From Phycisphaerales bacterium (GTDB lineage: Bacteria; Planctomycetota; Phycisphaerae; SM23-33): DNA of 7,001 nucleotides. The notes below the pieces were generated by a model, which saw only the letters and a list, made by a program, of their open reading frames with translations, was not told where the DNA came from and ran no database searches. The DNA lies in NCBI GenBank assembly GCA_003153915.1, contig PMBX01000063.1:19297-26297 (forward strand), in the 5' to 3' direction. Shown one piece after another: positions 1 through 6,260 of this stretch (the stretch's first letter is position 1; every line of letters begins with the position of its first letter). A program made the translations under genes and the position numbers.

Positions 1-341
1 GAGGCTTCCAGGCGACATCATTGGGCAAATTCCTCCGCCGCCACAGGCTCGATGAGTTGCCGCAACTGGTGACGGTCTTGAGGGGGCACATGAGCCTGGT
101 GGGCCCCAGGCCGGAACTGGTGGAGATTGTTTCGCAGTACCAGCCAAGGCATCGGAGGCGCCTGCTCGCCAAGCCGGGAGTGACGGGAATATGGCAGATC
201 ATGGGCAGCCGCCGCAGGCGCATCCACCAGGAACTGCGATATGACCTTTATTACCTCCGCCGCGCGACGATCCTGCTGGACTTGAAGGTGCTGTTGAGGA
301 CCGTTCCCTTCCTGTTTGCTCCTGGTGAGTGTCAGACGTGA
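1..341 (+). CDS. Polyprenyl-phosphate hexose-1-phosphate transferase, C-terminal part (5' end outside window)
   Basis: This is the C-terminal part of a bacterial sugar transferase (WcaJ/WbaP/PglC superfamily). The family moves a sugar-1-phosphate from a nucleotide sugar to undecaprenyl phosphate at the cytoplasmic face and so starts glycan assembly. The frame is open from the first base (first full codon at 3) to TGA 339-341, about 112 codons. Visible motifs, in order, are a GKFLRR basic stretch, LDELPQL (codons 48-68), MSLVGPRPE, KPGVTGIWQ, and a C-terminal DLYYLRR...LLDLKVLLRTV segment. The Asp-Glu of LDELPQL (51-56) corresponds to the catalytic dyad described for PglC-type enzymes. The segment after Gly-Ser is unusually arginine-rich (SRRRRIHQE), where relatives usually have a short polar stretch. 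Because the N-terminus is missing, I cannot tell a small PglC-like enzyme from a large WbaP-like one with extra membrane helices, and the sugar cannot be read. The TTG at 21 is internal, not the start. The stop overlaps the next start (GTGA). Confidence 0.93.
   Translation, partial: GFQATSLGKFLRRHRLDELPQLVTVLRGHMSLVGPRPELVEIVSQYQPRHRRRLLAKPGVTGIWQIMGSRRRRIHQELRYDLYYLRRATILLDLKVLLRTVPFLFAPGECQT
324..329 (+). promoter_or_regulatory. Ribosome binding site deciding the start at 338
   Basis: GGTGAG lies eight bases before GTG 338. It argues for 338 rather than in-frame GTG 329, which begins on the last base of this motif and so could not use it. Confidence 0.55.
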
Positions 342-1537
342 AAGTCGCCTACATACTGACAACATACCCATCGCGGACGGAAACCTTCGCCACCCGTGAG
401 ATGCAAGCGATGGCAAGGGCGGGTTGGGAGATCACCGTCCTTGCCGCAAGAGGCGACGGTTCGCGCGCGGATGACATGGAGGGGATTCGGGTCCGATACA
501 GGCCGCCGATTTGGTCGTGGGAGTCGCTTGTGTCGTTGGCGTATGTGTTGCTGCACTATCCCATCTCGCCGGCCCGGCTGGCGGCGCTGGCGGTGGAAGT
601 CCTTCTGGAATCTCCACGGGAGTGCCTGCTCCTGCTGGCTAACATTCACACGGTCTGTTGTTTCATTCGATGCCTGGACCGTTCTCGCATCGGCCAGGTT
701 CACGCATATTTTCTGAGTTGGCCGGCCTGCATCGGCCTGGCCATTGCGCGGGTCAGCCGTCGGTCATGGAGCATCTCCGCACACGCCAGGGATATCTTTG
801 TGGAAGCCGGCGCAGCGGGGGCCAAGGCGCGGTCGGCGTCTTTCATAGCCGTATGCACGATGCAGGGATTGTCGCGGCTGAGGGAGTTGCTGCCCGCACG
901 GGAGTACGAAAAGTTGCGGCTGATTCGACATGGGATTGATTCGTTTCTTTGGAGGCAAACGTCCCACGAAGCCTCAACGGGCCGGATTTTATTCGTAGGC
1001 CGGCTGACGCCCAAGAAGGGCGCCGCTTACCTGATTCGCGCCTTTGCGCTGGTTCATTACGAGCGGCCTGGGAGCGTCTTGACCATCATCGGAGACGGCC
1101 CGCAACGAGCCGGCCTGGAGGGCCTTGTCCGTTCGCTTGGTCTGGGCGATTGCGTCAAGATGCCTGGTTGGCGGGATTCGGCCGCAGTGGCGGAAGCCAT
1201 GCGACGATCCTGCCTGCTGGCCGTACCTTCCATCATTGATGCCGATGGCGATCGCGACGGGGTCCCCAATGTCATTCTGGAGGCCTTCGCACTGGGAACC
1301 GTGGTGGTCGCCAGCCGGCTGGAAGGCATCGGCGAGGCCGTGACGGACGGCGTCAATGGCCTGCTTGTGGCAGCGGGTGATGTCGAACAGTTGGCCGGGG
1401 CGATCCTGCGCCTGTTGGGAGACGTCCAGGACCGCGCCCGGCTGAGCGAAGAAGCCCGCGCCTTTGTCGCTCGACATTACGACCTCGACAGGAACGTGAC
1501 GGTATTGAGCGAACTGATGGAGAAGGCGGCAGGATGA
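338..1537 (+). CDS. GT4 family glycosyltransferase (WcaL/AmsK-like)
   Basis: This is a cytoplasmic GT-B fold enzyme expected to add a sugar from a nucleotide donor to the growing lipid-linked unit. It has 399 residues from GTG 338, a usual length. The N-terminal acceptor half starts KVAYILTTYPSRTETF, and the xTETF stretch matches the SETF-type motif of the WcaL/AmsK group. HAYF is at residues 122-125 and AHARDIF at 148-154. The C-terminal GT4 half has FVGRLTPKKG near 217-226, with the Arg and Lys expected to contact the donor phosphates. It also has DGPQ and then DRDGVPNVILEA. In that stretch the EX7E motif appears as D307...E315, a conservative change. I chose GTG 338 over in-frame GTG 329. 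It gives a family-typical VKVAYIL start, forms a GTGA overlap with the upstream stop, and has GGTGAG at 324-329 eight bases away, whereas 329 has no spaced ribosome site. Donor and linkage are unknown. Confidence 0.93.
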   Translation: MKVAYILTTYPSRTETFATREMQAMARAGWEITVLAARGDGSRADDMEGIRVRYRPPIWSWESLVSLAYVLLHYPISPARLAALAVEVLLESPRECLLLLANIHTVCCFIRCLDRSRIGQVHAYFLSWPACIGLAIARVSRRSWSISAHARDIFVEAGAAGAKARSASFIAVCTMQGLSRLRELLPAREYEKLRLIRHGIDSFLWRQTSHEASTGRILFVGRLTPKKGAAYLIRAFALVHYERPGSVLTIIGDGPQRAGLEGLVRSLGLGDCVKMPGWRDSAAVAEAMRRSCLLAVPSIIDADGDRDGVPNVILEAFALGTVVVASRLEGIGEAVTDGVNGLLVAAGDVEQLAGAILRLLGDVQDRARLSEEARAFVARHYDLDRNVTVLSELMEKAAG

Positions 1538-2739
1538 ACCGCCGGCCCATTCGAATGGCGCACGTGACGGAAGCCTTCTGCGGCGGCGTCCTGGCTTACT
1601 TGAAAACCATCTTGCCGCGGCTGGCCGGTTGCGGTTGCGACGTGTCGTTGATTTGTTCCCTCCAGAGGCAATGGCAGGGCATGGAGCAGGCTGTGGAGGA
1701 ACTCCGTCGCGCCGGCGTGGCCGTGCGGGTGGTGAATATGGCCCGCGACATCCGCCCCTGGAGCGATGCGATCTGCCTGGCTCGGCTGACGGCGATCCTG
1801 GCGGGCGGGCGATTCGACGTGGTTCACACGCATGGTTCCAAGGCCGGTTTTCTTGGCAGGTTGGCGGCTCGTTTAGCCGGGGCGGCCGTGGTGGCGCACA
1901 CGCCCCACTGCTTTGCGTTCCTTCGCGGACCAAGCGAGGCGAGCAACCGCCTCTACCAGGGCATGGAGAAGGCATTGGGCAGGATGACGGATGTTCTGAT
2001 CGGCGTCTCGGAGCGAGAGGCCCAACTCGCGCGCGATCTGGGGACCATTCCGGCCCGGCGATGCGTGGTACTGGAAAATCCACTGGATGATCTGCCACGA
2101 CGTGACAGTGATGCGATGGCAGCGAGCCACGGGTCATCGGCTGAATCTTTCGGAGTCCCGCCGGGCCGGCCCGTTGTTACCTTGGCGGCCCGGTTGGTCC
2201 CATACAAAAACGTTTTGGCCTTCGTTCGCGCGGCAGGGGTGAGCAAATCCCCCGATGCGATATTTCTCATTGCCGGCGAAGGTCCACAGCGCGGCGCGGT
2301 GGAGGAGGCAATCGCTTCCCTGGACTTGGCGGACAAGGTGCACCTGCCTGGAGAAGTCAGGGACATGGATCGTCTCCATGACGCGACGGACCTGGCCGTT
2401 TCATGCTCGGCCGCGGAGGGCCAATCCTATGCGGTGCTGGAGGCCATGCGTTCCGGCCTGGCGATCATTGCCGCCGATACGGAGGAAAACCGCCGGCTTC
2501 TGCGGCATGGTGTCAGCGGCTGGCTCGTCGTGCCCACGCCCGCCAACATCGCCGCCGCCATCGACCGCCTGCTTGCGGATGACAGGCTCCGAGCGGCGTT
2601 GGGCGCCGCAGCCGGGGAGGCATTCCGATCCCGCCCCGGTCCCGGCCTCCAAGCTCAACGTTTGACGGAGATTTACCTGGCATGTCTCAACGAACGCACA
2701 CGGCGGACGCCCCGCCGCGAGCGGCTGATCCTGGCATGA
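1534..2739 (+). CDS. GT4 family glycosyltransferase
   Basis: This is a second cytoplasmic GT-B retaining-type glycosyltransferase, 401 residues, probably adding another sugar of the repeat unit. The N-terminal domain has MAHVTEAFCGGVLAYL, a glycine-rich first loop after the first strand. It is followed by FDVVHTHGSKAGFLGR near residues 94-109 and AHTPHCFAF, a signature shared by many EPS GT4 enzymes. The C-terminal domain has AARLVPYKN, with Arg220 and Lys225 in the donor-phosphate positions, then AGEGPQR and AAEGQSYAVLEAM, where Glu295 and Glu303 form a complete EX7E motif. The ATG at 1534 overlaps the upstream stop as ATGA and is preceded by GGAGAAGG at 1519-1526, seven bases away, so both coupling and a ribosome site support the start. 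The C-terminal tail is arginine-rich (RTRRTPRRER), possibly for membrane contact. It differs clearly from the preceding GT4, so it is not a recent duplicate. Sugar specificity cannot be read. Confidence 0.93.
   Translation: MNRRPIRMAHVTEAFCGGVLAYLKTILPRLAGCGCDVSLICSLQRQWQGMEQAVEELRRAGVAVRVVNMARDIRPWSDAICLARLTAILAGGRFDVVHTHGSKAGFLGRLAARLAGAAVVAHTPHCFAFLRGPSEASNRLYQGMEKALGRMTDVLIGVSEREAQLARDLGTIPARRCVVLENPLDDLPRRDSDAMAASHGSSAESFGVPPGRPVVTLAARLVPYKNVLAFVRAAGVSKSPDAIFLIAGEGPQRGAVEEAIASLDLADKVHLPGEVRDMDRLHDATDLAVSCSAAEGQSYAVLEAMRSGLAIIAADTEENRRLLRHGVSGWLVVPTPANIAAAIDRLLADDRLRAALGAAAGEAFRSRPGPGLQAQRLTEIYLACLNERTRRTPRRERLILA
2667..2670 (+). promoter_or_regulatory. Possible ribosome binding site for the alternative flippase start at 2682
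   Basis: GGAG lies eleven bases before ATG 2682. It is the only good ribosome-site match near the flippase start; no comparable motif precedes ATG 2736 at normal spacing. If 2736 is used, initiation probably relies on re-initiation through the ATGA overlap. If 2682 is used, the protein gains 18 residues. Confidence 0.3.
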
Positions 2740-4337
2740 GCGGCGAGGCAAAAGCGGTCTCGACGATGGAATCCCGCCTGGCCGGTTCAGCGCTGGCTAT
2801 CTCGGCGATTGCCATCGGCGGCAAGCTATGCGGTTTCGGCGAGAAGATCGTCGTGGCCAAATACTTCGGCGCCACCGGCGCGTCGGACATCTACTTCGCC
2901 GTGATGGGCATGCTCTGGTCGGCGGTGTTCGTGGCCAAGGAATTGGTCCATCCGTCCCTGTTGCCGGTCTTCAGCGGGACGCTGGCCGGGGCGCCCGGGC
3001 GGTCCGACGGGCTGTTTCAAAAGATGTTCGGCTGGGTATTGGTGGTTTCCATGGCGGGATCAGCCGTGGTACTGATCGGCGCCGGTGCGATCGTTCATCT
3101 CCTGTTGCCGGGATTCGATCCACCGCGTGCGCAGGCCGCCGCGTCGCTGTTGCGCGGCTTGGCCCCAGGGGCGGTGTTGTTATCGCTGATGGTCGTCACG
3201 TACACCTGCCTCAACGCCCGCCGGCGATTCGCCGTCTCGGCGATGGGAGAGACGGGCCTGCGACTAATCATGGTGTTGGGCCTGGCGGTCTTGGCCCCCT
3301 TTTGGGGACTGGGTTCCCTCGGCTTGATTGTTGCTTTTGCCGGGGCGGCTTGCCTGTTGTTTCACATGTGGTTTTTACCGGAAGCCAGGGGGATGGCGGC
3401 AATGCGACCCGCCGGACCGATAGATGGCGAGGCGTCGGCGGTGGGCCGGCTGATCGGTCCTCTGGTGGTGGGGGTGGCGTTGTCCCACGCCAACGGCCTG
3501 GCGGATAACCTCCTGGCCTCGCTGCTGCCCCCCGGCCAACTATCCTGCCTGGGTTACGCGAAAAAGATCATCGACGCGGTGTTGCTGATCGGTCCCACTG
3601 CCGTCGTGACGGTGGTGTGGGCACACGCCTCGGCCCTTCACGCCGAGCGACGGTGGGAGGAAATGACAGCCCTGATCCACAAGACCATGCGGCTGCTGCT
3701 GTATGTTTCGGTGCCTCTAAGCTGCATACTGATCGCCTTGGCGGCGCCGCTGACGAAGTGGCTGTTTCAGCGGGGACGGTTCGACGCCCAAGCCGGCCAG
3801 GCAACCGCCGCGGCGGTGGCTGTTTATGGACTGGGCCTGGCGTGCTTTGCGATGGAAGGGTTGTTCGTTTACGCCTTCTACGCCATGTCCGACACCCGCC
3901 GTCCGGTGGTGGTGGGGGCAATTTTTGTGTTCGTGGACGTGGGTTTGGCGATCGTGCTGATGCAACGGTGGCAATACCTGGGCATCGCCGCCGCGGCAGT
4001 GCTGGCCAAGAGCGGCAAGGTGCTGTTACTGGGACTGTTATTGCGGGGAAAGCTTGGCGTGGCGTTCTCGGCGGGGTTGTGCCGCTTCCTGGCGACATTG
4101 GCGTTGGCTTGTGGGATAGGAGCGGCGGCAGCGGTGGTCTGCGGAACTCTGGCGGCCGGATATGCGGGTCTCCGTTGGTCGGGAATGACAATTCCGGTGT
4201 CATTGCTGGCCGGCGCCGGGGCGTTCCTGGCATCCTCCGGCCTGTTGGATATGCGCGAACCGCGGTCGCTATGGTCACTCATACATGCGGCGCTGGGGCG
4301 ATTCCTGGCGCTTGGGAGGGCAACGAATGTGTCCTGA
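2736..4337 (+). CDS. MurJ/MviN-family lipid-linked oligosaccharide flippase
   Basis: This is a polytopic inner-membrane protein of the MOP superfamily, 533 residues from ATG 2736, close to the usual MurJ length with many hydrophobic segments along its whole length. Family marks are YFGATGASDIYFAV at residues 43-56, HANGLADNLLASLLPPGQLS at 251-270 followed by YAKKI, and LFQRGRFD at 343-350 (the conserved LFxRGxF element), then FYAMSDTRRP. MurJ flips lipid II. Within an EPS operon this copy more likely flips the lipid-linked repeat unit, taking the Wzx role. By eye alignment with remembered E. coli MurJ, D39 is kept (Asp51) and R18 is Lys30, but R24 falls on Glu36 and R52 on Val64. I chose ATG 2736 because it forms an ATGA overlap with the preceding stop like its neighbours. 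The in-frame ATG 2682 (GGAG at 2667-2670) would add 18 polar residues and overlap by 58 bases, and remains possible. The fold is near certain; the substrate is inferred. Confidence 0.9.
   Translation: MSGEAKAVSTMESRLAGSALAISAIAIGGKLCGFGEKIVVAKYFGATGASDIYFAVMGMLWSAVFVAKELVHPSLLPVFSGTLAGAPGRSDGLFQKMFGWVLVVSMAGSAVVLIGAGAIVHLLLPGFDPPRAQAAASLLRGLAPGAVLLSLMVVTYTCLNARRRFAVSAMGETGLRLIMVLGLAVLAPFWGLGSLGLIVAFAGAACLLFHMWFLPEARGMAAMRPAGPIDGEASAVGRLIGPLVVGVALSHANGLADNLLASLLPPGQLSCLGYAKKIIDAVLLIGPTAVVTVVWAHASALHAERRWEEMTALIHKTMRLLLYVSVPLSCILIALAAPLTKWLFQRGRFDAQAGQATAAAVAVYGLGLACFAMEGLFVYAFYAMSDTRRPVVVGAIFVFVDVGLAIVLMQRWQYLGIAAAAVLAKSGKVLLLGLLLRGKLGVAFSAGLCRFLATLALACGIGAAAAVVCGTLAAGYAGLRWSGMTIPVSLLAGAGAFLASSGLLDMREPRSLWSLIHAALGRFLALGRATNVS
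4314..4320 (+). promoter_or_regulatory. Strong ribosome binding site for the unknown membrane protein
   Basis: GGGAGGG sits six bases before ATG 4327, inside the end of the flippase gene. It selects 4327 over the in-frame ATG 4285, which has no comparable motif. Confidence 0.7.
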
Positions 4338-4989
4338 TCAATTTCTCGCCCAGGTGGCGGCGCCCAAAAAGACCCGACTTGGGGGCCAACTGGGAAATAT
4401 CGCCGCCGTCCTTGCCGTGGCGGCGGCCTGCGTGCTGTCCTGGAAAGGGGGCCTGGCCGTAACGCCCAGGCTGCCCATCCTTTTGGCGATAGCGTCGGCG
4501 ACATTGTGGTTCCACTGGCCCGGCAGATCCGGTGGAGTGCTCCAACACATTATCGGTGCGTATCTCTGCTGCATCCCGGTCAACGAGATCAGCGGAACCG
4601 GCGTGGAGTTTAGCGCCTTTGGTTTGGACATTTCCCTTTCGTGGGGCCTGCTGCTAGTGGGTGTGATCGGGATAGGCGCTGTCGCGGTTTGGTTTTTTGC
4701 GGGCCGTGCAAAGCCGCATACCCGCCCACTCGGCGGCCTGGGCGCCGGTTGGATGGCTTCGCTATCCATCCTGGCTGTTCACATTGCCGCGTTGGCGGCC
4801 CTGCTGTGGATAATCTACGGTTATGGTTACGACAAAAGCCCCTATTCCCTCGGCAGGGCGAGCCTGTTCTTCTGCCTTTATTTATTGCTTGGAAGCCCGC
4901 TGCGATCATCGCCTTGGCGGCGGGTTCTTACTGTGGCGCTGACGGCATATTACTCCGCGATCACGGCGGGTCTTGGGGGAGCATCATGA
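4327..4989 (+). CDS. Multi-pass membrane protein of unknown function
   Basis: I do not recognise this 220-residue protein. It is an integral membrane protein: hydrophobic stretches lie near residues 22-38, 46-63, 71-84, 103-125, 141-164, 177-190 and 199-216, so five to seven helices are plausible. The start MCPDQFLAQV and the following PKKTR are polar and basic, suggesting a cytoplasmic N-terminus. No exosortase, acyltransferase or glycosyltransferase signature is visible. The stretch CIPVNEISGTGVEFSAFGLDISLSW loosely recalls the early part of some O-antigen polymerase proteins, but the next gene already encodes a full-length one. ATG 4327 is chosen over the in-frame ATG 4285 because GGGAGGG at 4314-4320 sits six bases upstream. 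It overlaps the flippase gene by 11 bases and its stop overlaps the polymerase start. Its place between flippase and polymerase suggests a role in export or polymerisation of the same glycan, for example as an accessory or partner subunit. That is inference only. Confidence 0.85.
   Translation: MCPDQFLAQVAAPKKTRLGGQLGNIAAVLAVAAACVLSWKGGLAVTPRLPILLAIASATLWFHWPGRSGGVLQHIIGAYLCCIPVNEISGTGVEFSAFGLDISLSWGLLLVGVIGIGAVAVWFFAGRAKPHTRPLGGLGAGWMASLSILAVHIAALAALLWIIYGYGYDKSPYSLGRASLFFCLYLLLGSPLRSSPWRRVLTVALTAYYSAITAGLGGAS
4975..4981 (+). promoter_or_regulatory. Ribosome binding site for the polymerase-family gene
   Basis: GGGGGAG sits four bases before ATG 4986, within the end of the preceding gene. 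Together with the ATGA overlap it fixes the start at 4986 rather than at the in-frame ATG 5016. Confidence 0.6.
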
Positions 4990-6260
4990 ATAATTCCGGG
5001 AATGATCTTGGCGTTATGAACGCATCACACGCCGCGGTAAGTGTCGGCATCCGACGGTGGGCGGCGATACTGGCCGGCGCGGTGGTGGTCTGTTCGTCGC
5101 TGCACTTCTGGCCATGGCAAGGCCGGCGCATTTGGGAGGTTCTGGCCCCGGCCAACACCCTGGTGCTGGTATGGATACTGTCAGTGGGGCTGTGGTGCAT
5201 CGCCAACAGGCAATGGGCCTTCGCCGCCGCGATTGCCCCACCCGTAAGTCTTACGGCATACGTCTGCATTGTGATCCTGTCGGTCGCCTTCGCGCCGGAT
5301 TCCTCGCGAGCGGCCTACTACGCGGGCAAACTGGTCCTGACGGCGTGGGGAGGATACACGTTGTTTGCCTGCGTGGCGTCGAACGCCACGGGCCGGCGGA
5401 TGGTTTATGGATTGTTTTGTCTGGCTGTCGCCGTGGCGGTGATTGGTTGTCTGGGGGCGAGGTTTATCGGGACGGGCGATGAGTTTGGATTTTTCCGAAG
5501 CGCGCTTAAGTATGGAACTTACCTGGGTATGTTGGTCCCCCTCTGTGCCGTCTGGCTGATGCTGGCTAGGTCCTGGCCCGTCAAACTTATGGGCGTTGGA
5601 CTTGTCATCGCCGCGGTGTTGTCTGCCGGAACCGTCGGCTGCGTCATGGCCATCGGCGCCGGCCTGGTTGCCGCCGCATTGGCGGCGCCGCGGTGGTCCT
5701 GGCGGTTGGGGTTTGGCGGGGTTTTGATTGCCGCGATGTTGTCGGCGGCCTTCTGGCCGGGCGGGTGGATGGGTCCATTGCGTCGCGACGCGGCGATACG
5801 AGAGGCCGGCGGGACTCACGTGCGGCAGCGATACATCCAATGGCAGGCGTTCATCAACCTGCTGGAGGACCGCACAGTCACCGGAACCGGCGCCGGCTGT
5901 GTCAATGAGTACCGAAGCGCCTACTACGGCAGGCTGCCGAAGCTCAACACACTGGCGCCGTTTGACGAGAACGGCTACCTTGTCGTCGCCGACGAAGGCG
6001 GTATGTTCGCCCTGGCATGTCTGGGATGGATCATCGTCCAGCATGTCGCCGCGGCGTGGCGGCGTGCCAGGAGGGCGTGGCGGCGGGGCGATCGTCGGGA
6101 ACTTCGCGAATCCCTGGCGGCCTGGGCGGCGATGGCGGGGGCCTGCCTGGCCAACGTCTTTTCGGCGGTTCAATTCAACGGAATCCTGATTGTCTTCATT
6201 GCCGTGCTGGCATTGGCGGGGTCGGGAAGCGACACCGAGGAGGTGGCCTGTGATTACTAG
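4986..6260 (+). CDS. O-antigen polymerase/ligase family membrane protein (Wzy-like)
   Basis: This is a 424-residue inner-membrane protein of the WaaL/Wzy superfamily (O-antigen ligase domain type), expected to join lipid-linked repeat units on the periplasmic side. About ten hydrophobic segments are visible: roughly 25-42, 56-72, 77-102, 112-130, 137-157, 175-195, 199-234, 240-257, 338-358 and 376-412. The hallmark large outside loop spans about 258-337. It contains HVRQRYIQWQAF, then GTGAGCVNEYRSAYYG near 300-315 (the GxGxG-type element), and DENGYLVVADEGG at 327-339. In WaaL ligases the last element begins with a functional His before Asn; here that position is Glu328, which favours polymerase over ligase. 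An arginine-rich stretch at 359-374 follows. The ATG at 4986 overlaps the upstream stop as ATGA and has GGGGGAG at 4975-4981, four bases upstream. A longer open frame upstream (from about 4641) is an overlap artefact lacking membrane character. A secondary in-frame ATG is at 5016. Confidence 0.88.
   Translation: MNNSGNDLGVMNASHAAVSVGIRRWAAILAGAVVVCSSLHFWPWQGRRIWEVLAPANTLVLVWILSVGLWCIANRQWAFAAAIAPPVSLTAYVCIVILSVAFAPDSSRAAYYAGKLVLTAWGGYTLFACVASNATGRRMVYGLFCLAVAVAVIGCLGARFIGTGDEFGFFRSALKYGTYLGMLVPLCAVWLMLARSWPVKLMGVGLVIAAVLSAGTVGCVMAIGAGLVAAALAAPRWSWRLGFGGVLIAAMLSAAFWPGGWMGPLRRDAAIREAGGTHVRQRYIQWQAFINLLEDRTVTGTGAGCVNEYRSAYYGRLPKLNTLAPFDENGYLVVADEGGMFALACLGWIIVQHVAAAWRRARRAWRRGDRRELRESLAAWAAMAGACLANVFSAVQFNGILIVFIAVLALAGSGSDTEEVACDY
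6238..6244 (+). promoter_or_regulatory. Near-consensus ribosome binding site for the exported protein
   Basis: AGGAGGT, a full match to the Shine-Dalgarno core, lies five bases before GTG 6250 within the last codons of the polymerase gene. It is the best ribosome site in the window and compensates for a GTG start and an 11-base overlap. Confidence 0.75.

Noticed and set aside
1248..1255. GCGATCGC octamer resembling the cyanobacterial HIP1 element
   Set aside because: I noticed a single occurrence inside the donor-site codons of a GT4 gene, with no enrichment over the window, so it gives no support for a cyanobacterial origin.
989..2137. A 382-codon open frame on the minus strand across the two GT4 genes
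   Set aside because: It is antisense to two well-supported genes with catalytic motifs. Its translation is proline- and arginine-rich with no domain, typical of the complement of GC-rich coding DNA.
2162..2173. 12-base palindrome CGGGCCGGCCCG in the second GT4 gene
   Set aside because: It is a short self-complementary stretch expected by chance in GC-rich coding DNA. It has no loop, no second copy, and no regulatory position.
3617..4462. A 281-codon plus-strand frame within the flippase gene, running into the next gene
   Set aside because: It is a glycine- and arginine-rich off-frame product. The MurJ motifs and hydrophobic pattern lie in the other frame.
4641..4985. Possible N-terminal extension of the polymerase gene by 115 codons
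   Set aside because: The stretch overlaps the unknown membrane protein gene, lacks hydrophobic helices in this frame, and the ATG at 4986 has both an ATGA overlap and a GGGGGAG ribosome site.
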